Positions 1-7,272 of a stretch of 34,581 nt of DNA are shown here, in pieces. The position numbers were made by a program, and so were the translations under genes. This DNA is from DATESG01 sp035270925. Lineage in GTDB: Bacteria > Bacillota_I > Bacilli_A > RFN20 > CAG-826. Under the pieces are notes generated by a model. It was not told the origin of the DNA, did no database searches, and saw nothing but the letters and a program-made list of their open reading frames with translations. The DNA lies in contig DATESG010000007.1 in assembly GCA_035270925.1 (NCBI GenBank), positions 1-34,581 on the forward strand, written 5' to 3'. Position 1 is the stretch's first letter. Each line of letters opens with the position of its first letter.

Positions 1-220
1 GCTATAAAATGAGTAAAAAAGAGATTTTTCAGTGCTTAAAATAACTTCCTTTAACGGCCAAAAACAGAGAAAAATCGTAGATTTTTACATAATAAATCTA
101 TTATATTCCCATATATTTTGCATATTAAAATTGAACATTCATTCACTTTTGAGAATGGTAAAAAATTATAGATTTTATGTAAAAAGTATGAACATATACA
201 AATTTAATAACATTTTCCGC
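1..220. other. Upstream region without a supported gene
   Basis: Very A/T-rich stretch before the mglB promoter. A 73-codon open frame runs through 32-253, but it has no ribosome binding site, a low-complexity hydrophobic/basic translation, and runs across the mglB promoter and operator, so I do not call it a gene. No remnant of a second mglB half could be recognised here. Confidence 0.5.
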
Positions 221-249
221 TTGTATTGTAAGCACTTACATCTCATAAT
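221..249 (+). promoter_or_regulatory. Promoter of the mgl operon
   Basis: TTGTAT at 221-226, a 17-base spacer, and CATAAT at 244-249 form a sigma-A-type promoter about 100 bases before mglB. The spacer contains the operator-like inverted repeat at 227-240, so a bound repressor would block RNA polymerase directly. The predicted untranslated leader is about 97 bases. Confidence 0.6.
227..240 (+). promoter_or_regulatory. LacI/CcpA-type operator in the mglB promoter
   Basis: TGTAAGCACTTACA is an inverted repeat (TGTAAG-CA-CTTACA). It matches the catabolite-responsive element consensus TGWAANCGNTNWCA at all but one fixed position (A instead of the central G). It lies exactly between the -35 and -10 boxes. 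The regulator could be CcpA or a dedicated sugar repressor of the LacI/GalR family; neither is encoded in the window. Confidence 0.6.
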
Positions 250-263
250 GTAGATGTACCGCG

Positions 264-302
264 AAAACTATCACCTATCATTTTGGTCCCAAACATAGTT
301 TT
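264..302 (+). promoter_or_regulatory. Leader hairpin upstream of mglB
   Basis: AAAACTAT at 264-271 pairs perfectly with ATAGTTTT at 295-302 in the untranslated leader. The stem is A/U-rich with a 23-base loop and no U-run behind it, so it is not a terminator. It may be only a stabilising 5' hairpin. Confidence 0.3.
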
Positions 303-352
303 TGCCCACATATTCATAAGACATTCATTTAAGAATAAGGAGGTCTATCTAA

Positions 353-1618
353 ATGAAAAAAAAGACACTACCGCTCGTTGCCGCGACACTTTTCAGCATG
401 ACTCTAGCTGCATGTGGTGGCGCAGTCGCATGGTCATGGGACGCAGCTAAAGCCGATGGCGAATTAGACTACGTTCTTCTCATTGGTCAAATCGACCATA
501 ATGACAGCGCCGCTCGTACTGCTGGTATTCGTGATGCGTTAGGCACAAGAGCTACCGTCAAAACTGCGAATGCTAACTCTGAAAATCCTAAAGAAGGTAA
601 ATTAACCTTAGGGACGACAGAATACAAGACTGTCGAACTTGAACACGCCGAACAAAAAGCACAAGGTGGAGCAACCTGGGATCAAGCTACCGCCACTTCT
701 ACCGCCGAAGCATGGATTAACAAACACGGTAAAAAAATCGACTTCTTCGTCTCCAATAATGACGGAATGGCCGAAGGCGCAATTGGCGCTACAAACTGGA
801 TTGAAGGAACTCCTATCTTTGGTTACGATGCCAACGCCTCAACATTAGAATTAATTGATGAAGGCAAAGTCATGGGAACAGTCGATCAAAACGTTCCAGC
901 TCAAGTTGGTGGTCTTTATATGTTAGCTAGAAATGCTATTGATGGTGCAACACCAGCAGAAGCAATTGTTAAGGGCTTTACCGCTCCTAACGCCAACGGT
1001 TATGGAAAATTAACTTCCGCAGCCGCTTGGAACGCAACCAACAAGTCAATGTTAGTTAGCAACGTTGCCATTACAAAAGACAACATCGCTGATCACTTAG
1101 GCAAAACAGTTGCTCAACAATTAGAACCAACAATTACTAAGGGTACAACTGCAACAGTTAAAGTTTGGTTAGACATTTATGCTCAAACCGATACTTTCTT
1201 AAATTCAAACGTCAAACCATTCATGGAAGCTTATGCTCCTAAATTTAACTTCAACATGATATACCAAGCCGGTAATGGCGCTGACGAATCATCAGTTACA
1301 AACTTACTTGATACTGAATTAGCTAAACCATTAGCTGAAAGACCAGCCGCTTACTTAATTAACATGGTCAGAACCAATGCCGCAGAAATCTACTTAGACA
1401 AGATTGCTGAAGCATACGGTGCAGACGCTGAAGATCCAACATCTGTTCCTGTTATTTTCTATAACAGACAAGCAACAACAGATACTGGTGCCGTGGATGC
1501 CGCAGTTATGGCCGATGAACGCTTTGAACACGTTTATTACTTTGGCTTTGATGCTATCCAAGGTGGACAATTACAAGGTGAAATGATCGTCGATTATTTT
1601 GCTGGTTTAGACGCATAA
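353..1618 (+). CDS. mglB: Galactose/glucose-binding lipoprotein MglB, circularly permuted
   Basis: Extracytoplasmic sugar-binding lipoprotein feeding the MglA/MglC importer. A 421-residue product starts after AAGGAGGT at 337-344 and has a lipobox LAAC with Cys21. Residues that contact sugar in E. coli MglB are recognisable: H49, D51, R55 (native H152, D154, R158), W109 (W183), N136 (N211), D159 (D236), then D280, F282 (D14, F16) and N337 (N91). Their order is rotated. Residues 27-250 resemble the native C-terminal half, including the native end (KDN at 242-244). Residues 268-418 resemble the native N-terminal half, ending in the helix (QGEMIVDYF) that natively precedes the calcium loop. Residues 251-267 are a polar linker joining the old ends. 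The calcium-loop equivalent (30-39) is degenerate and lies at the new N-terminus. Function follows from motifs and operon; the permutation is read from motif order. Confidence 0.88.
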   Translation: MKKKTLPLVAATLFSMTLAACGGAVAWSWDAAKADGELDYVLLIGQIDHNDSAARTAGIRDALGTRATVKTANANSENPKEGKLTLGTTEYKTVELEHAEQKAQGGATWDQATATSTAEAWINKHGKKIDFFVSNNDGMAEGAIGATNWIEGTPIFGYDANASTLELIDEGKVMGTVDQNVPAQVGGLYMLARNAIDGATPAEAIVKGFTAPNANGYGKLTSAAAWNATNKSMLVSNVAITKDNIADHLGKTVAQQLEPTITKGTTATVKVWLDIYAQTDTFLNSNVKPFMEAYAPKFNFNMIYQAGNGADESSVTNLLDTELAKPLAERPAAYLINMVRTNAAEIYLDKIAEAYGADAEDPTSVPVIFYNRQATTDTGAVDAAVMADERFEHVYYFGFDAIQGGQLQGEMIVDYFAGLDA

Positions 1619-1637
1619 TCTAGTTTTTATTCTAATG

Positions 1638-1669
1638 GCAAGGTCTATGTCTAACGGCATAGACCTTGC
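1638..1669 (+). promoter_or_regulatory. Intercistronic hairpin between mglB and mglA
   Basis: A perfect 12-bp stem (GCAAGGTCTATG at 1638-1649 with CATAGACCTTGC at 1658-1669) with an 8-base loop sits in the 69-base gap. It lacks a U-run, and the mglA ribosome binding site follows at 1677-1682. Such structures, as in malE-malF, protect the upstream message and let the binding protein be made in excess over the membrane parts; that role here is inferred. Confidence 0.7.
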
Positions 1670-1687
1670 TTGTAATTAGGAGTACGT

Positions 1688-3190
1688 ATGAATGAACAAA
1701 AATATATCCTAAAAATGGAAGGTGTTTCAAAATCCTTCGGTAAAAATAAAGTACTAAAAGATGTTTCAATGTATGTACGACCCGCGACCATTATGGGCCT
1801 TATGGGCGAAAATGGTGCCGGTAAGTCGACAATGATGAAATGTCTTTTTGGTATCTATTCAATGGATAGTGGTGAGATTACACTTGATGGGCTGCCCATT
1901 AATTTTACGGGTCCTAAGGACGCATTGGAACATGGTGTGGCGATGGTTCACCAAGAGTTAAATCAATGCTTAAACCGCACAATTGTTGATAATTTATTTT
2001 TGGGGCGGTACCCGACTAATTTCGGTATTGTTGATGAAAGGGTGATGACGACAAAAGCTAACGATCTTTTCAAGAGCCTTGATATGCACTTTAACCCTAA
2101 AACTTTAATGCGGACAATGTCTGTTTCACAACGCCAAATGGTGGAGATTGCTAAGGCCGTCAGTTATAACTCTAAAGTCATCGTTTTGGATGAACCGACT
2201 TCTTCACTTTCCGAACGTGAAGTCGTCAAATTATTTAAAATTATTCGTAAACTAAGAAAAGACAAAGGTATTAGTTTTATTTATATTTCCCACAAGATGG
2301 ATGAAATTATAGAAATATGCGACGATTTACTAGTATTACGTGATGGTCAAGTTTCTCTAAGTAAACCAACTAAAGAATCTGATCTCAATGAAATCGTTAA
2401 GGCAATGGTCGGTCGCAGCCTCGAAAATCGTTTTCCTGAATTAACTAATAAACCCGGCGAAATTGTTTTAAAAGTTAAGAGTTTAACAACAAAATATGAA
2501 CCTATTATGAAAAATCTCGAATTTACTGTGAGAAAAGGTGAGATTCTTGGCATCTATGGCCTGGTTGGATCTGGTCGCAGTGAACTTCTTGAAGCTTTAT
2601 TTGGCGCCCGCACTGTCGCAAATAGTGACATCGAATATTTGGGTAAAAAAATCTTTTTTAAGAATCCTAGAGAAGCAATGGACAACAACTTCGCGTTTAT
2701 AACCGAGGAGAGAAAAGTAAACGGCATGTTTGCAAAAGGTGATTTGCTTTTCAATACAAGTATTACAAACCTTGATAAATATAAACGTTTTGGCATAATC
2801 TCCAATAGTTTAATCAACATCGCGACTAAAAAACAAATCGCCCAAATGAGCGTAAAATGTAATAACGTTGATGACTTAATTTCTGCACTGTCTGGCGGTA
2901 ATCAACAAAAAGTTATCGTCGGCAAATGGTTAGAAAGAAACCCGGATATATTCTTAATGGATGAGCCGACTAGAGGTATTGATATCCTTGCTAAATATCA
3001 AATTTATGAACTAATGATTAAACTAGCCAATGAAGGCAAGACAATCATCATGGTTTCTAGCGAAATGCCTGAGATTCTTGGAATCACCAACCGTATCATT
3101 GTCATGTCCAACTATAAAATTGCCGGTGAGATTGAAACCAGAAAAGCTGATGAAGAAACACTACTTAAAATGTGTGCAAAATATTTATAA
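1688..3190 (+). CDS. mglA: Galactose/methyl-galactoside import ATP-binding protein MglA
   Basis: Cytoplasmic ATPase that powers sugar import through MglC. The 500-residue length is typical for the sugar-specific tandem ABC ATPases (MglA/RbsA/XylG). Domain 1 has Walker A GENGAGKST (40-48), signature SVSQRQM (145-151) and Walker B ending LDEP (167-170). Domain 2 has the degenerate P-loop GLVGSGRSE (291-299) characteristic of this subfamily, a strong signature LSGGNQQK (401-408) and MDEP (424-427). TAGGAG lies at 1677-1682, and the gene follows mglB behind a strong hairpin. No frame defect was seen. Confidence 0.95.
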   Translation: MNEQKYILKMEGVSKSFGKNKVLKDVSMYVRPATIMGLMGENGAGKSTMMKCLFGIYSMDSGEITLDGLPINFTGPKDALEHGVAMVHQELNQCLNRTIVDNLFLGRYPTNFGIVDERVMTTKANDLFKSLDMHFNPKTLMRTMSVSQRQMVEIAKAVSYNSKVIVLDEPTSSLSEREVVKLFKIIRKLRKDKGISFIYISHKMDEIIEICDDLLVLRDGQVSLSKPTKESDLNEIVKAMVGRSLENRFPELTNKPGEIVLKVKSLTTKYEPIMKNLEFTVRKGEILGIYGLVGSGRSELLEALFGARTVANSDIEYLGKKIFFKNPREAMDNNFAFITEERKVNGMFAKGDLLFNTSITNLDKYKRFGIISNSLINIATKKQIAQMSVKCNNVDDLISALSGGNQQKVIVGKWLERNPDIFLMDEPTRGIDILAKYQIYELMIKLANEGKTIIMVSSEMPEILGITNRIIVMSNYKIAGEIETRKADEETLLKMCAKYL

Positions 3191-3213
3191 AGAAATGCTA
3201 GGAGAATATAAAT

Positions 3214-5052
3214 ATGGCAAATGATAAATCAACAAGAATCGATCTATTTAAGAGCCCTGAATTTTTAGCGCTTTTTACGGAACTTGAAAGTTTCAAAATT
3301 CGTTTTAACGATAAAAAGTCGCTTAAAAAACATCAAAACGAGTACAAGGAACTCATGAATCGTAGCATTGCGCACATCCAAGAAATTGCAAAAACTTATC
3401 TTGCCAGTGCCTATGAAGTCACGACCGAAGTTTCCCCTTTTGAAGACGACATCTACATTTACTCCTATAAAAACACTCTCGAAATGTTTCGCAAACTCGG
3501 TATCACAAGGATTACACACTTAATTACCGAAAATCGCGATATCAAAATTAACAAACAAATTGATCCTGAATTAAAAAAACAAACAATTAAAACAAATAAA
3601 GCCTCAATCGCTGATGCTAAATTTTCTAAATTTTTCTATCAACCCATCGTTAAGGAATTGGTAAAACATGCGATCGCATATTCGGAGTTTGTCGGTCGTA
3701 ATTATTTTGCACTAGTTAAATCTGAGGCAGCTATGAATATCGCCGAAGCTAAATTAGAATATAATACGGTAAAAAATCGGCTTATTGAAGAACATAAGGC
3801 TAATCTCAAAGAAGTCACGCCACTTGAAAATGGTGCGACTAAGATTGAAAAAGAGAATCATAAAGTTGAACTTAAAGCCATCCATACCTTAAATAAAGTT
3901 AGAATTAATGAAACTAAAAATGAAAAGCGTGAAAAAATTGAACATGCTAAAAATGACCAATTTAACGCATATATTGACTTATATAGCTTTCAAAACGATA
4001 CTCGAAGTAATCGATCAAGTGTTAAGGAAGCAATGGAATACAAATATCGCAGTTACATTTACAACTTTGTTTTTAAAGACTATATGCTCCGTAACGCTTT
4101 ATACTTTATTGTTCTTATTTACTTTGCCGCAACAATTATAATGTCAGGAGGCTCGCTTTTATCTTGGAATAATGTCATCGCCATTTCCGGGCAAACTTCG
4201 ACGAAACTCTTCTTCTCTCTTGGTGTTGCCGGTTTAATTCTTATCACTGGTACTGACCTTTCAATCGGACGAATGACCGGCCTAACGGCGATTGTTGCTT
4301 CTATTGTTATGTCAGGTCGTGTATTTACGACTAATCAAGGCTGGATTCTTGACTTTACGGCCCTACCCGATATTGGTAAAGTTGGTGTCGCTTTAATGCT
4401 TGCAATCGTCTTCGCGGTCGCGTTCTCGGCACTTGCCGGTTTCTTTACCGCTAAATTTAAGATGCACCCCTTTATTACAACTCTTTCCACACAATTATTG
4501 ATTTTCGGATTAATGATGATTTTCTTTTCAAACGTCCCTTCATTTCGGATTGACTCCGGGCTAAAAAATGCGCTAGCCGGTACGAGAAATAGTAATATCA
4601 TTATTGCCGCCGTTGTCGCGACTGCTGTCTTATGGTTTATTTGGAATAAAACTAAGTTTGGTAAAAACATGTACGCGGTTGGCGGTAATGCTGAAGCCGC
4701 AACAGTTTCAGGTATTAATGTCTTTGCCGTCACAATGGGTATCTTCGTAATGGCTGGTGTCTTCTATGGTATTGGTGGTTTCTTGGAAGCAATCCGCGTC
4801 GGAACTGCCCAACCTAATACTGGTGCCGGAACGGAACTTGATGCGATCGCCGCGTGTGTTGTCGGTGGTATTTCCTTTAATGGCGGTATTGGTAAAATTA
4901 GAGGTGCTGTCATTGGTACAATTATCTTTACTGGCATTACCTATACACTTACATACTTAGGGTATGATCCTAACATTCAATTCGTCTTTAAGGGCATTAT
5001 TATCATGGCGGCTGTTTGCCTTGACTCCCTTAAATACCTCCGGAAAAAATAA
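3214..5052 (+). CDS. mglC: Galactoside ABC transporter permease MglC with long N-terminal extension
   Basis: Membrane channel of the Mgl importer (BPD_transp_2 family). The family core begins near residue 290: a hydrophobic helix at 293-309, then LGVAGLILITGTDLSIGR (336-353) and later GGNAEAATVSGINV, the usual ATPase-contacting loop. The 612-residue product is far longer than the roughly 340 residues usual for MglC. Residues 1-290 are hydrophilic, Lys/Glu-rich and mostly helical-looking, with a likely coiled coil around 165-250, and no family I recognise. The extension is in frame and part of the only sensible start: CTAGGAGA at 3198-3205 precedes this ATG, and no strong internal site was seen near 4060-4090. 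It should be cytoplasmic, on MglA's side of the membrane. Starts 23 bases after mglA. Confidence 0.9.
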   Translation: MANDKSTRIDLFKSPEFLALFTELESFKIRFNDKKSLKKHQNEYKELMNRSIAHIQEIAKTYLASAYEVTTEVSPFEDDIYIYSYKNTLEMFRKLGITRITHLITENRDIKINKQIDPELKKQTIKTNKASIADAKFSKFFYQPIVKELVKHAIAYSEFVGRNYFALVKSEAAMNIAEAKLEYNTVKNRLIEEHKANLKEVTPLENGATKIEKENHKVELKAIHTLNKVRINETKNEKREKIEHAKNDQFNAYIDLYSFQNDTRSNRSSVKEAMEYKYRSYIYNFVFKDYMLRNALYFIVLIYFAATIIMSGGSLLSWNNVIAISGQTSTKLFFSLGVAGLILITGTDLSIGRMTGLTAIVASIVMSGRVFTTNQGWILDFTALPDIGKVGVALMLAIVFAVAFSALAGFFTAKFKMHPFITTLSTQLLIFGLMMIFFSNVPSFRIDSGLKNALAGTRNSNIIIAAVVATAVLWFIWNKTKFGKNMYAVGGNAEAATVSGINVFAVTMGIFVMAGVFYGIGGFLEAIRVGTAQPNTGAGTELDAIAACVVGGISFNGGIGKIRGAVIGTIIFTGITYTLTYLGYDPNIQFVFKGIIIMAAVCLDSLKYLRKK

Positions 5053-5057
5053 TTATA

Positions 5058-5360
5058 ATGAAAATAGAGTTTCTCTTCATTGTCATTATGCTTGGGTTTA
5101 TCACTAGTTATCTCGTTGATATAAATTATTTAAAGAAGCTGAGAAATAACAATAAAAACTTTCCACGTATAGAAGTGATTCTAGCAAATATCTTCTTTGG
5201 TGGTCCCATCTTAATCTTGTTTTATATCTTTGAGGAGTTTAGAGCGGAGGACAAGTTAAATAGGCGCTCATTCCTCATCAGCGGAATTATCCTTAGTATC
5301 CTCCAAGTTGTTCTTGTCTATCTCTTGTTCCACTTTAAGTTAATCATCTTCATCACTTAA
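5058..5360 (+). CDS. Small membrane protein, unknown function
   Basis: A 100-residue product with three hydrophobic segments (about 3-20, 39-58, 72-98) separated by basic/acidic loops. It begins 5 bases after the mglC stop without a clear ribosome binding site, so it is probably translated by coupling, and it ends just before the operon terminator. This places it in the mgl transcript. The arrangement K-R-x-N-N then a short helical repeat faintly recalls DUF1294 membrane proteins, but I would not assign it. Position suggests an accessory role in the transporter or simple operon hitch-hiking. Confidence 0.6.
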   Translation: MKIEFLFIVIMLGFITSYLVDINYLKKLRNNNKNFPRIEVILANIFFGGPILILFYIFEEFRAEDKLNRRSFLISGIILSILQVVLVYLLFHFKLIIFIT

Positions 5361-5363
5361 GAA

Positions 5364-5395
5364 AAAGCTATCATTTAAATGATAGCTTTCTTTTT
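5364..5395. terminator. Bidirectional intrinsic terminator between mgl operon and tag
   Basis: Palindrome AAAGCTATCATTT/AAATGATAGCTTT (5364-5376 and 5377-5389), followed by a T-rich run on the + strand and preceded by an A-run serving as the U-tract for the - strand. It ends the mgl operon and the convergent tag gene; the last codons and stop of tag lie inside the stem. Confidence 0.85.
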
Positions 5396-5947
5396 ACTTT
5401 TATTTGGACAGGTATTTAGATGATCATCAATGATTCCAATCGCCTGTAGGTAGGAGTACATAATCACCGGACCAATATATTTGACACCATACTTTTTAAG
5501 TTCTTTACTAATCATAATTGATAGTTCATTTTGAGTTATGGGTTCACTATCAGCTTGGACATTATTAATGATAGGCTTATAGTCAACATGTCCCCACAGG
5601 AAGTGTGAGAGTGAGCCGTAGTCTTTAACAATCTTTAAATATGCTTTGGCATTTTCTCTCACGGCCTCGATTTTACTACGACTTTTGATTACGCGCTCAT
5701 CTTGCAAAAGTTTTTCAATCATCGTTTCATCCATGTTGGCCAAAACGTGGGGTTCAAAATTATAGAATGCATTAATCATACCCTCACGGCGCTTTAAAAT
5801 TATCGCCCACGAGAGTCCGGCCTGTTTTCCTTCAAGAATAAGCATCATAAATAAGTAGTGCTCATCATGGGAGGGTTTACCCCACTCTTGATCATGATAT
5901 TGTTTCATTAAAGGACTACTTAAAGCCCAACCACACACTTCATTCAT
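5375..5947 (-). CDS. tag: DNA-3-methyladenine glycosylase I
   Basis: Base-excision repair enzyme that removes 3-methyladenine from DNA. The 190-residue length is normal. Family hallmarks: C5 and H18 near the N-terminus, YHDQEWG (17-23), LEGKQAGLSW, and H176-x3-C180 near the end. C5, H18, H176 and C180 match the zinc site of E. coli Tag (C4, H17, H175, C179). The ribosome binding site is weak (AGGAT). It ends in the terminator shared with the mgl operon; the next gene upstream is the flavodoxin, 92 bases away. Confidence 0.95.
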   Translation of the reverse strand: MNEVCGWALSSPLMKQYHDQEWGKPSHDEHYLFMMLILEGKQAGLSWAIILKRREGMINAFYNFEPHVLANMDETMIEKLLQDERVIKSRSKIEAVRENAKAYLKIVKDYGSLSHFLWGHVDYKPIINNVQADSEPITQNELSIMISKELKKYGVKYIGPVIMYSYLQAIGIIDDHLNTCPNKSKKKAII

Positions 5948-6039
5948 AATATAATCCTATCAAAAAACCCAAACTTTAATTTATTTAAATATGAGTAAGT
6001 TAGTAATCGCTCATTTTATGGCTAAATGTTTTCTCTACG

Positions 6040-6465
6040 TTATGCTTTCGCTAACATCTCACCTAGATATCTACAGGCTTCTAATGCTTCATCATCAGGA
6101 GTTTCATTGGCAATAACCCCGGCGGTTAGGACTTGCGCTCCTGTCGTGCTTGCATCATCTTGCCAAGTCCGCATCCACGCTCCATCTCCCCAACTATAGG
6201 AACCAAATAGAACAATCTTCTTACCAAAAAGTAAGGGTTTTAACTCATTATAAAATGGTTCAAATTCATACTCCTCTAATTGTTCAATTCCCATTGAAGG
6301 ACAACCTAGCGCAATTTTATCGTATTTCGCGGCTTCACTAGCGCTAATATCACTAACCATTCTTATCTCGACTTGCTTGCCAAGACTTAGGACACCTTCT
6401 TTAATCGCATCCGCCATCATTCCAGTATTTCCGGAACTAGTCCAATAAACAATAAGAACCGCCAT
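6040..6465 (-). CDS. Flavodoxin
   Basis: Small FMN electron carrier of the cytoplasm. The phosphate-binding loop WTSSGNT follows the first beta strand, and FGSYSWGDGAWM matches the 90s flavin-binding loop of short-chain clostridial-type flavodoxins. The start is placed at the second ATG (6465): GAGGA at 6472-6476 is 6 bases from it but abuts the upstream ATG at 6471. The product is then 141 residues, normal for the family. Its redox partners are not in the window. Confidence 0.93.
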   Translation of the reverse strand: MAVLIVYWTSSGNTGMMADAIKEGVLSLGKQVEIRMVSDISASEAAKYDKIALGCPSMGIEQLEEYEFEPFYNELKPLLFGKKIVLFGSYSWGDGAWMRTWQDDASTTGAQVLTAGVIANETPDDEALEACRYLGEMLAKA

Positions 6466-6497
6466 ATACATTCCTCATTTCTTCTACTGTCAACTTA

Positions 6498-6526
6498 AAT
6501 ATAGAAAAAAATATCTTATAATGCAA
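6498..6526 (-). promoter_or_regulatory. Promoter of the flavodoxin gene
   Basis: Reading the - strand, TTGCAT (6526-6521), a 17-base spacer and TATATT (6503-6498) precede the flavodoxin start by about 30 bases. Confidence 0.55.
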
Positions 6527-6564
6527 AAGAAACACTCAAAGTCGATGAGTCGTGCCTAAATTAA

Positions 6565-6573
6565 TGTTATAGT
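6565..6573 (+). promoter_or_regulatory. Extended -10 promoter of yaaA (possible leaderless start)
   Basis: TGTTATAGT is an extended -10 element. Its last base is 6 bases before the yaaA ATG, so transcription would begin on or next to the start codon. No ribosome binding site precedes that ATG, consistent with a leaderless message. No good -35 was seen. Confidence 0.5.
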
Positions 6574-6579
6574 AAATTT

Positions 6580-7272
6580 ATGAAATTAGTAATTTTTATC
6601 GCACCAAGTAAGACCTTTAACCTCGCATTTATTAAAGGGACAAGTTCGCCTTTGTTTATGGAAAAATCTGCTGTCTTAAAATCAAAACTTTTAGACATGT
6701 CCGCAGCCACACTCCAAGATAAAATGGGTTTATCACCTAAATTAGCCCAACAAGTATATGACTACTTGCGTGAGCCTACTTCAGGACGTGCAAGCAGTTT
6801 ATTTTCCGGTGTGAGTTATAAAGCGATGGAACTAGACAAGCTAAACGTTAAAAACGATAAACTTTACATCATTGATGCGCTGTACGGTCTCGTCCGCCCG
6901 CATGATAATATAAGTCGCTACCGCCTTGATTTCACGATGCGTTTTCTTGGTAATCTCTATGATTATTGGCAAAATATTATCGCTGAGTATTTAAACACTC
7001 ATCATCAAGATGATGTTTTAATCGATCTCACAAGTCATGAGTTTTCCTCCCTAATTCCCAGTGAATTAAATGTAATTCGTGTAGATTTTGCAGTAGTTAA
7101 CAAGAAAATTAGTAGTGTTTTGCTCAAACAAATGCGCGGGAAAATGACACGTTATTTAATAGAAAATAACATTAATAATCTACTCGAGTTAAAACAAATA
7201 AAAATTGAGGGCTTTAGTTATTGCCCTCAATCTTCAAATAATAATAATTTTATATTTACGCGTCAAAACTAG
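6580..7272 (+). CDS. yaaA: Peroxide stress protein YaaA (UPF0246)
   Basis: Member of the YaaA/UPF0246 family, which in E. coli lowers intracellular iron and limits DNA damage during hydrogen peroxide stress. Motifs: APSKT (8-12), YGLVRPHD (102-109) and YRLDF, then a late RGKMTRYLIEN. The product is 230 residues, slightly short of the usual 245-260. It has no ribosome binding site. Its 3' end overlaps the convergent lipoprotein gene by 17 bases and contains that gene's terminator. Two glutathione peroxidases elsewhere in the window fit a peroxide-handling theme. Confidence 0.93.
   Translation: MKLVIFIAPSKTFNLAFIKGTSSPLFMEKSAVLKSKLLDMSAATLQDKMGLSPKLAQQVYDYLREPTSGRASSLFSGVSYKAMELDKLNVKNDKLYIIDALYGLVRPHDNISRYRLDFTMRFLGNLYDYWQNIIAEYLNTHHQDDVLIDLTSHEFSSLIPSELNVIRVDFAVVNKKISSVLLKQMRGKMTRYLIENNINNLLELKQIKIEGFSYCPQSSNNNNFIFTRQN
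7195..7230 (-). terminator. Terminator of the barnase-like lipoprotein gene, inside yaaA
   Basis: On the - strand an 8-bp stem (TTGAGGGC, 7230-7223, with GCCCTCAA, 7212-7205) is followed by a T-rich run across 7204-7191. It lies about 25 bases beyond the lipoprotein stop, in the coding end of yaaA. On the + strand there is no U-run, so it should act in one direction only. Confidence 0.7.

Noticed and set aside
32..253. 73-codon open frame upstream of mglB
   Set aside because: No ribosome binding site, low-complexity translation, and it overlaps the mglB promoter and operator.
4335..4733. 132-codon frame on the - strand inside mglC
   Set aside because: Antisense shadow of a well-supported permease; no ribosome binding site or family resemblance.
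6516..6521. TATAAT on the + strand upstream of yaaA as an additional promoter
   Set aside because: No -35 or spacing support, and it lies in the spacer of the better-supported flavodoxin promoter on the other strand.
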